A stretch of 19,129 nucleotides of DNA from Firmicutes bacterium UBA4981 (GTDB lineage Bacteria; Bacillota; SHA-98; UBA4971). Shown here piece after piece: positions 14,267 through 19,129 of the stretch. Made by a program: the position numbers and the translations under genes. Under the pieces are notes generated by a model. The model saw only the letters and a list, made by a program, of their open reading frames with translations, had not been told where the DNA came from and made no database searches. The DNA is taken from positions 1 through 19,129 of the forward strand of contig DGZL01000162.1 of NCBI GenBank assembly GCA_002398515.1, written 5' to 3'. Position 1 is the first letter of the stretch, and each line of letters starts with the position of its first letter.

Positions 14267-15610
14267 CTACTTTATATACGCCTCGAGTTGCGGCGCTACA
14301 GAGGGCATGGCAAAAACGACAATACTATCCCCTGGCAGAAGAACGGTATTCCCTCTGGGAATAAGGACTGAATCTCCTCGAATCACTGACCCGACTATAG
14401 CGCCTTTAGGAAAGTCCAAGTGCCGAAGGGGCTTATTACATATGCTTGCAGTACGCGGAAGGCTTATTTCCATAACTTCCAGATTGCCTTCGCCCAGCAG
14501 CGTAAGGGACACAACATTCACCTTATGGACGAGACGCAGTATAGTGCCGGCAACAATCATCCTGGGAATAACAGTGGCATCTATACCCATCTGTGATGCT
14601 ATCGGCAGATAATCGTCCCTCTCAAGCTTGATAATGACGCTTTGGACTCCTGCATGCTTCGCCATAAAGCCTGCAAGTAGATTCGTCTGATCCTGACCTG
14701 TCAACGCTACGAAAGCGTCTAAGGATTTTATGCTCTCGTCATGGAAAAGATCCGGCTTTGCGCCATCACCGCGGATAACCAAAGCATGCCGCAACTCCCT
14801 GGCCAGATGATGACATACTTCTTCATCATGTTCGATTACCCTTACAACCGGAATGTACTTCCTGTGTTGTTCCAGGTACTGGGCTAACAGAAGACCCGTT
14901 CTTCCCCCACCGAGAATAGCTACACTTCTTATGGCATGATCTCTTGTCCCCACAAGCCAACCCATCTCTGTCGGAACACCGGTCTTCCCAATGATGAAAA
15001 TATCGTCTCCTGTCAAAATCCTGGTACCCCCATGGGGCACCAAGACCTCACCGTCGCGGAGAATCGCTCCGATGGTGCATGACGTGATGGCTGCCTCTGC
15101 TACAGTCATACCGGCAATCGGAGAGTTGTCCTGAACCCTGAACCCGAGCATTTGAGCTTTTCCGTCAGCAAAGTACTCGACTTCTGTGGCAGCCGGAGCT
15201 CTGAGAAACTTAAACACCTCATACGCCACGGCTTCCTCAGGACTGATAATTACGTCAATACCCAATTGCTTTGTAGAGAGGTCACTGCCGGACAGCCCTT
15301 GATATTCAGGGTTTCTGATGCGTGCAACTGTTTTCTTAACTCCAAGGCGCTTGGCAGTCATGCATGCTACCATGTTTACCTCATCACTGTCGGTTACTGC
15401 AACAAACAGATCCGAGTTTCGGAGTGCAGCGTCCTCCAGGACTTTCCCGCTGGCACCGTTCCCGTGTATGGTCATTACATCCAGGTTTTCGTTTACTTCT
15501 CTCAACGCTTCTTCCCTGGAATCTATCACTACCACGTTGTGTCTGGCTTCTGCCAGCATCTTCGCGATTTGAAACCCGGTTTTCCCGGCCCCGACGATTA
15601 CGACCGTCAA
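14267..15610 (-). CDS. trkA: TrkA, potassium uptake regulatory subunit with two RCK units
   Basis: About 447 residues made of two tandem RCK units, as in full-length TrkA. The first Rossmann fold begins TVVIVGAGKTGFQIAKMLAE, with acidic VVVID closing its second strand; the second begins SVAILGGGRTGLLLAQYL with a matching VRVIEHD. Each is followed by a TrkA-C domain (about 140-215 and 365-445). It binds NAD(H)/ATP in the cytoplasm and gates TrkH. TTG 15610 is preferred: AGAGGTGGCGAT stands before it and the protein then begins directly with the Rossmann strand; GTG 15646 would add 12 charged residues with no good ribosome binding site. Confidence 0.96.
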   Translation of the reverse strand: MTVVIVGAGKTGFQIAKMLAEARHNVVVIDSREEALREVNENLDVMTIHGNGASGKVLEDAALRNSDLFVAVTDSDEVNMVACMTAKRLGVKKTVARIRNPEYQGLSGSDLSTKQLGIDVIISPEEAVAYEVFKFLRAPAATEVEYFADGKAQMLGFRVQDNSPIAGMTVAEAAITSCTIGAILRDGEVLVPHGGTRILTGDDIFIIGKTGVPTEMGWLVGTRDHAIRSVAILGGGRTGLLLAQYLEQHRKYIPVVRVIEHDEEVCHHLARELRHALVIRGDGAKPDLFHDESIKSLDAFVALTGQDQTNLLAGFMAKHAGVQSVIIKLERDDYLPIASQMGIDATVIPRMIVAGTILRLVHKVNVVSLTLLGEGNLEVMEISLPRTASICNKPLRHLDFPKGAIVGSVIRGDSVLIPRGNTVLLPGDSIVVFAMPSVAPQLEAYIK

Positions 15611-15997
15611 ATCGCCACCTCTTTTCACTCTGGGTTTATTCTTCACATACAGCCGTTTCCCTGCTACCTGTCATTTTCATTGTGTGTCTCTAGACGAGTC
15701 TCCGTAACATAACATAAGTGTGCTTACTTTCCGGTGAGTTGTCAAGGCCGCATTTCAGGAGCCACAACGCAACTTGACGGACTACTTTAGTGCTACATAA
15801 ACATGGGCAAATCCCGACCGCTTCTCGGAGTGTAAGTCCAGTGTGGAATTGCAGGCCACTGTCAAGATAACCGACTTACTTACCCCGAAGGAAAACTCTA
15901 CACACTGACGAATCTATCATTATTCATACGTACCGTCATACCGGTCGCCGTAAGCCCGAACCCTTTCATATACTATGACTCAAGGAGGCTTCTTACG
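15611..15997. other. Divergent intergenic region between trkA and the threonine synthase-like gene
   Basis: 387 bases without a gene I can support. On the minus strand a perfect TTGACA (15745-15740) faces trkA, but the hexamer at the 17-base spacing is CACACT, a poor -10. On the plus strand a candidate promoter lies at 15774-15801. I looked for T-box features (AGGGTGGTACCGCG-type antiterminator) before the threonine synthase-like gene and saw none. Small hairpins such as CAGTG/CACTG are too short to name. Confidence 0.6.
15774..15801 (+). promoter_or_regulatory. Weak candidate promoter for the threonine synthase-like gene
   Basis: TTGACG (15774-15779), 16-base spacer, CATAAA (15796-15801). 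It would give a leader of about 190 bases. A TATACT nearer the gene (15969-15974) lacks a -35 partner. Confidence 0.3.
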
Positions 15998-17149
15998 ATG
16001 ATATACTGCGCACGCTGCGGCAGCCGGTATCCGGCTGATGCAAAGATGTGGCGCTGCTCATGCAAAGGAGAACTGGAATATCAAGCTCAAGAGAAGGATA
16101 GCATCCTGCCTCCGGAATCTCTCGCTTTGCGAGTGCGTTCGATTTGGAGATATCGTGAAGCCTTACCACCTCTGGAGAACAGGGACATTGTGAGCCTCGG
16201 TGAAGGATTAACGCCTATTATCAGTGCCCGGTGCCACGGTTTCCCGGTATGGTTCAAACTGGACTTCCTTTGCCCCACCGGATCCTACAAGGATCGCGGT
16301 TCTTCAGTAATGATCTCTTGCCTGAAGCAAATGGGCATAACATCCGTAGTGGAAGACTCATCGGGAAACGCAGGGGCATCAGTCGCAGCATACGCAGGAA
16401 GAGCAGGTATGGAATGTACCATATTTGTGCCGTCTGGCACATCGCCGGCGAAGCTGACACAGATCAGGGCATACGGCGCAAGGATTAAAGCCATCAGCGG
16501 CACAAGGCAAGATGTAGCTGAAGCATGTCAAAGAGCTGTTGAAGAGGACTACAACGGGCAGGTCTTCTACGCAAGTCATAACTGGAATCCCTACTTTTTG
16601 GAAGGCATGAAAACCTTGGCTTATGAAATCTTTGAGCAATGCGAAATGAGCAAGCTAATGCCGGATTGGGTGATTGTGCCTGCAGGCTACGGAAGTGTCG
16701 CTCTCGGTGCATATGGGGGATTCGTAAACCTTATGAGCTGGGGCAGACTCAGCAAACTCCCCAGGCTCATCGTTGTACAAGCTGAAAACTGCGCCCCGGT
16801 ATACCAGGCGTACGTCCGTGGTGAAATGGAAGTTTCACCTATCGGGGGGACGAAGACGGCAGCCGAAGGGATCGCATGCAGCAACCCTATTCGAGGCGCC
16901 CAAATCCTTAGCGCAGCAAGAGACTCAGGCGGATTCGTAATGGCAGTCAGTGAGGAAGAGATAAACTTAGCTGCTATGGAATTAGCAAAAGACGGGATCT
17001 TCGTGGAACCGACGTCAGCAGTAGTGGCGGCTGCCTTAAGACGCTTGATCAGCGGGGGAATAATCGGGGGAAATGATGTGGCCCTTGGAATTCTTACAGG
17101 AATAGGCCTCAAAGCAGGTTATTATTATGACAGTGTCCATCTAAGGTAA
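15998..17149 (+). CDS. thrC: Threonine synthase-family PLP enzyme with N-terminal zinc-ribbon-like segment
   Basis: 383 residues. The N-terminus has a Cys-x2-Cys ... Cys-x-Cys set (YCARCGSRYP and WRCSCKGEL, residues 4-22) like a zinc ribbon. The PLP fold-type II core follows: GEGLTPII near 69-75, FLCPTGSYKDRG with the probable PLP lysine at 98, SSGNAGASVAAYA near 121-133 and the phosphate loop PAGYGSVALG. Threonine synthase converts O-phosphohomoserine to threonine; several relatives with the same core act on other substrates, and no hom or thrB neighbour is present to settle the matter. ATG 15998 has AGGAGG 9 bases upstream. It stands alone, convergent with the HD-GYP gene. The fold is certain and the exact reaction probable. 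Confidence 0.78.
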   Translation: MIYCARCGSRYPADAKMWRCSCKGELEYQAQEKDSILPPESLALRVRSIWRYREALPPLENRDIVSLGEGLTPIISARCHGFPVWFKLDFLCPTGSYKDRGSSVMISCLKQMGITSVVEDSSGNAGASVAAYAGRAGMECTIFVPSGTSPAKLTQIRAYGARIKAISGTRQDVAEACQRAVEEDYNGQVFYASHNWNPYFLEGMKTLAYEIFEQCEMSKLMPDWVIVPAGYGSVALGAYGGFVNLMSWGRLSKLPRLIVVQAENCAPVYQAYVRGEMEVSPIGGTKTAAEGIACSNPIRGAQILSAARDSGGFVMAVSEEEINLAAMELAKDGIFVEPTSAVVAAALRRLISGGIIGGNDVALGILTGIGLKAGYYYDSVHLR

Positions 17150-17164
17150 TGCCGCGTCTATGCG

Positions 17165-17188
17165 GGTTCTCTTAGAACCGTTTATATT
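17165..17188 (+). terminator. Possible weak terminator after the threonine synthase-like gene
   Basis: GGTTCT (17165-17170) pairs with AGAACC (17174-17179) around CTT, followed by GTTTATATT. The stem is short and overlaps the stop codon of the convergent HD-GYP gene, so activity is doubtful. Confidence 0.3.
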
Positions 17189-18107
17189 CACCGAAGCTGA
17201 CACCAGGCGGATAAGTGCTAATAACATCAATGAGAACCTCAACTACTTCCGGATCAAATTGAGTGCCTGAGCAACGCCTTAATTCAGTTATGACGTCATC
17301 ATTCGTCAGTGCTTTGCGATAAGGCCTATCAGAACTCATTGCGTCGAAAGCGTCTACCACAGCAATAATGCGAGCCTCAATAAGAATCTCGTCTCCTTTT
17401 AGACCGAAGGGATAACCTGTACCATCACACCGTTCATGATGTTGCTCGATAATCGGACCCGCATCCCTAAGAAATGTCTTCTCAATAATAGCCCTGCCTG
17501 CTGAAGGGTGCTTTTCTATCTCCTGCCATTCCTCAGGAGTCAAAGGCCCGCTTTTCTTCAGTATATAATTAGGTATCCCTATCTTCCCAATATCATGCAA
17601 AAGCGCGGCATATATCAGCAATTCCAGCCTATCAGGAGGAAGCTTCATCCTCTCTCCAACCAACATCGATAGACTCTGGATACGCTCACAGTGTTCTTGC
17701 GTATGGCTGTCTTTTCTTTCAACTTCCCTGGCAAGAGCGACGAGTCCTTGGATCTCGTCGCTCAGCGCATGAAACACGGGTTGCGAGGACATGTAAAGCA
17801 GTGTCACGCCTGTTTCAGTTCGAAAATACACATCCTTCATAAGATGCGTGACAGCAATGTAATCCCCTGAACGCAGGCGAGTTGCCCTCCCCTTTTCATC
17901 TTTGCATACCAGCGCCCCGTCAAGAATGAAGTAGAATTCAAAGCCGTTCCAGTCCGGCTCGCACGTTAAAGTTATGTGAGAATTTGGGGCGATGTATTGC
18001 TTCATCACCTCAATCCCGTTTCCTTTTGCCAGAAGCCTGATTTCCGTCGATTTCTTCCTTGCCTGTTTGATAAAATCAGACTCCCGGCCGATATGAACCC
18101 CCTTCAT
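17172..18107 (-). CDS. Cupin plus HD-GYP protein, predicted c-di-GMP phosphodiesterase
   Basis: 311 residues. The C-terminal half is an HD-GYP domain: LLHDIGKIGIPNYILKKSG with the HD pair at 171-172, PEEWQEIEKHPSAGRAI, the second metal block IIEQHHERCDGTGYPFGL with HH at 223-224 and GYP at 231-233, and VVDAFDAMSSDRPYRKAL. All usual metal ligands appear present, so it should hydrolyse cyclic di-GMP. The N-terminal half (about 35-110) looks like a small cupin barrel (NGFEFYFILDGALV, LRSGDYIAVTHLMKDVYFR), a probable sensor. No signal peptide or membrane segment. The ATG at 18107 has AGGGGGG just upstream. It follows the small exported protein gene by 43 bases, so both probably lie under the c-di-GMP riboswitch upstream. 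The ligand of the cupin is unknown. Confidence 0.93.
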   Translation of the reverse strand: MKGVHIGRESDFIKQARKKSTEIRLLAKGNGIEVMKQYIAPNSHITLTCEPDWNGFEFYFILDGALVCKDEKGRATRLRSGDYIAVTHLMKDVYFRTETGVTLLYMSSQPVFHALSDEIQGLVALAREVERKDSHTQEHCERIQSLSMLVGERMKLPPDRLELLIYAALLHDIGKIGIPNYILKKSGPLTPEEWQEIEKHPSAGRAIIEKTFLRDAGPIIEQHHERCDGTGYPFGLKGDEILIEARIIAVVDAFDAMSSDRPYRKALTNDDVITELRRCSGTQFDPEVVEVLIDVISTYPPGVSFGEYKRF

Positions 18108-18150
18108 GTAACCCCCCTACCGAGCATGCCTAGTTTGCACGTATAGAGCC

Positions 18151-18537
18151 TTAGAGACCTGCAACCTTCATAGGATCGACAAGAACTTCCTGACCACCGA
18201 TGTATCTTGTCTCAGGTTCACACTCTACAGTTGCGTCGTGCCTTTCTGCAAAGTCTATAGTCCTGTCGGCGATGTCTTCAATCTTGCCTTCAAGCCATGT
18301 GATTATTTCGCCAATTTCAGCCTCGTCAGCACCTTCTGCTTTTTTCTCAGCTTGATAAAACGTCTCCCAGATCTTTGCATTCGCCTCTTGTACTTTCCAC
18401 TCAATAAAGTCAGCTGAAGCAGGATCCAACGGGGGTTCATACACAATTACCTCTTCGGCTTCACACAGCGCGATACCGACAAACAACACCATCATTAACA
18501 CAGTGGTCAGGGCAATAATTCTCCGTGACCTTCTCAT
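18151..18537 (-). CDS. Small exported acidic protein of unknown function, riboswitch-linked
   Basis: 128 residues, not recognised. It has a clear signal peptide (MRRSRRIIALTTVLMMVLFV, cleavage probably after LCEA); the Cys at the end of the signal is preceded by Leu, so it does not fit a lipobox. The mature part is about 100 residues, strongly acidic and mostly helical (FIEWKVQEANAKIWETFYQA, EKKAEGADEAEIGEIITWLE), ending with a less charged YIGGQEVLVDPMKVAGL tail and containing a single Cys (VECEPE). ATG 18537 has GGAGGT 8 bases upstream. A GEMM-I c-di-GMP aptamer lies in its leader and a c-di-GMP phosphodiesterase gene follows, so it is probably a c-di-GMP-controlled envelope or secreted factor. 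That is inference from context; no function is assigned. Confidence 0.85.
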   Translation of the reverse strand: MRRSRRIIALTTVLMMVLFVGIALCEAEEVIVYEPPLDPASADFIEWKVQEANAKIWETFYQAEKKAEGADEAEIGEIITWLEGKIEDIADRTIDFAERHDATVECEPETRYIGGQEVLVDPMKVAGL

Positions 18538-18586
18538 GACGTCTTACCTCCCTTAGCACACGTCGTATTTTCCCAGCCCTTTAGGC

Positions 18587-18623
18587 TCAATCACCTGCCT
18601 CCCGGTTGCAAGCAGGTGATTGA
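18587..18623 (-). repeat. Perfect 12-bp hairpin between riboswitch and gene
   Basis: TCAATCACCTGC (18587-18598) is the exact reverse complement of GCAGGTGATTGA (18612-18623), with a 13-base loop. It lies between the aptamer and the ribosome binding site, in the place of an expression platform. No uridine tract follows on the minus strand, so it is not a standard intrinsic terminator. Its loop carries GCAACC, complementary to GGTTGC in the ligand-binding 3' strand of the aptamer. Confidence 0.75.
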
Positions 18624-18632
18624 TACAACGAA

Positions 18633-18649
18633 TGAAACTGGAAGTTTCA
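18633..18649 (-). repeat. Small hairpin between aptamer and expression platform
   Basis: TGAAACT and AGTTTCA form a 7-bp inverted repeat around a three-base loop. It is AT-rich and only modestly stable. Its role, if any, would be in the folding of the riboswitch leader. Confidence 0.5.
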
Positions 18650-18665
18650 AACGACGTCTGAACCC

Positions 18666-18752
18666 GCCGGCAACCTGGCAGTCATAGGTGCATTCCACCC
18701 TTAGACCCATGGCTTTGCGTCGCTTTCTTTGGAAAGCTTTGCCTTTATCGGC
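18666..18752 (-). ncRNA. Cyclic di-GMP-I (GEMM-I) riboswitch aptamer
   Basis: The minus strand carries the GEMM-I conserved core in order: GATAAAGGCAAAGC, a 6-bp hairpin GCTTTC/GAAAGC with CAAA loop, GACGCAAAGCC, then GGGTCTAAG, a variable stem, TATGACTGCC and GGTTGCC. Outer stem GCCG (18752-18749) pairs with CGGC (18669-18666). Positions equivalent to the Vc2 ligand contacts are kept: G20 (18742), A47 (18715) and C92 (18670). The G at position 20 favours c-di-GMP over cGAMP, which is read by the A20 (GEMM-Ib) variant. The loop is CAAA rather than a GNRA tetraloop, a small departure. It lies about 130 bases upstream of the small exported protein gene and the HD-GYP gene. I see no matching intrinsic terminator, so translational control or antitermination remains open. 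Confidence 0.92.
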
Positions 18753-18968
18753 TAAGACTTCATTCACTTGTCCCGACACAGTAGCAAATACTGCTAACAC
18801 TAAATTTCGCCATGTCTTTGGATTTTCCTGCTTAGATCGACCAATGTTGGGAAATTTGCTTTTGATTACCACTTTGTCACGGAACTTGCATGGCAACGTC
18901 TGTGGAAGATTAAGGAGGCAAATGCCGGATAGCTGCTATTTTACGCAATAGCGCCGGAGGGACAAAGC

Positions 18969-19043
18969 TGGAGCCGGCGGTGGGAATCGAACCCACAACC
19001 TGCGCATTACGAGTGCGCCGCTCTACCATTGAGCTACGCCGGC
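18969..19043 (-). tRNA. tRNA-Thr, anticodon CGU
   Basis: Full cloverleaf on the minus strand: 7-bp acceptor stem GCCGGCG/CGCCGGC, D arm GCTC/GAGC, anticodon stem GCGCA/TGCGC with loop CTCGTAA giving anticodon CGT (reads ACG, Thr), T arm GTGGG-TTCGATT-CCCAC. The 3' CCA is encoded (18969-18971) after discriminator T. Confidence 0.97.
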
Positions 19044-19084
19044 CGAAGAAGTCTGAACCGAGTTCGGCATTAACATACATCGTC

Positions 19085-19113
19085 AGTATAACACGATGAA
19101 ACCGCTATGTAAA
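19085..19113 (-). promoter_or_regulatory. Sigma-A promoter of tRNA-Thr
   Basis: Minus strand TTTACA (19113-19108), 17-base spacer, TATACT (19090-19085): five of six matches in each box. The start near 19078 would leave a 35-base leader before the mature tRNA. No clear terminator follows the tRNA, so transcription could continue toward the riboswitch. Confidence 0.8.
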
Positions 19114-19129
19114 TGAGCCTGTTGCCAAC

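Noticed and set aside
15800..15997. Possible T-box leader before the threonine synthase-like gene
   Set aside because: No antiterminator signature and no terminator hairpin could be found.
18742..18751. GCCGATAA resembling a sigma-28 -10 box on the minus strand
   Set aside because: It is part of the conserved 5' strand of the GEMM-I aptamer, and the -35 position reads ACAA rather than TAAA.
18591..18896. Open frame of 101 codons on the minus strand
   Set aside because: It lies across the c-di-GMP aptamer and the downstream hairpins, has no good ribosome binding site and a composition unlike its neighbours. The RNA explains the conservation pattern better.
1..19129. CRISPR arrays, insertion sequences, phage or defence genes
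   Set aside because: No regular repeat-spacer pattern, transposase, integrase or terminal inverted repeats were seen. The only tRNA has no attached integrase or duplicated 3' end.

Overview
The window reads as a chromosomal segment of a diderm (outer-membrane-bearing) member of the Firmicutes/Bacillota, probably an anaerobic clostridial-type lineage. The Firmicutes side is suggested by strong AGGAGG ribosome binding sites, several GTG/TTG starts, and the gene order flgF-flgG-flgA-flgH-flgI-flgJ-flgM-flgN. The diderm side is suggested by FlgA, FlgH and FlgI, which build the flagellar L and P rings in an outer membrane and periplasm, and by a sigma-E/RseA/RseB/HtrA-like envelope-stress cluster. 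I cannot place the genus, and the taxonomy is inference.

Region 1 (1-6000, minus strand) is a flagellar rod/ring/chaperone operon transcribed right to left: flgF, flgG, flgA, flgH, flgI, a single-domain flgJ, flgM and the start of flgN, which runs off the left edge. A sequence with a near-consensus sigma-54 -24/-12 signature lies about 135 bases before flgF, followed by a leader that can fold. Region 2 (6021-8586, minus) is murD-folD with a candidate sigma-A promoter upstream and a strong intrinsic terminator downstream.

Region 3 (8645-12774, plus) diverges from murD: an ECF sigma factor, a zinc-finger membrane anti-sigma factor, an RseB-like exported protein, a membrane-anchored HtrA protease and, after a hairpin, a PspC-domain protein. 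The order matches the logic of the proteobacterial rpoE-rseA-rseB-degP envelope-stress system. A housekeeping-type and an ECF-type promoter candidate precede it, suggesting basal plus autoregulated expression.

Region 4 (12783-15610, minus) is trkA-trkH, a potassium uptake system, convergent with pspC. Region 5 (15998-17149, plus) is a PLP enzyme of the threonine synthase family with an N-terminal zinc-ribbon-like segment.

Region 6 (17172-19113, minus) is the most interesting regulatory unit. A tRNA-Thr(CGU) with a good promoter is followed by a cyclic-di-GMP-I (GEMM-I) riboswitch aptamer that I recognise from its conserved core. This sits in the leader of a small exported protein of unknown function, which is followed closely by a cupin plus HD-GYP protein, a predicted c-di-GMP phosphodiesterase. 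Ligand sensing and ligand destruction are therefore apparently in one transcription unit, with the flagellar operon in the same window. No CRISPR array, insertion sequence, phage gene or rRNA was seen.
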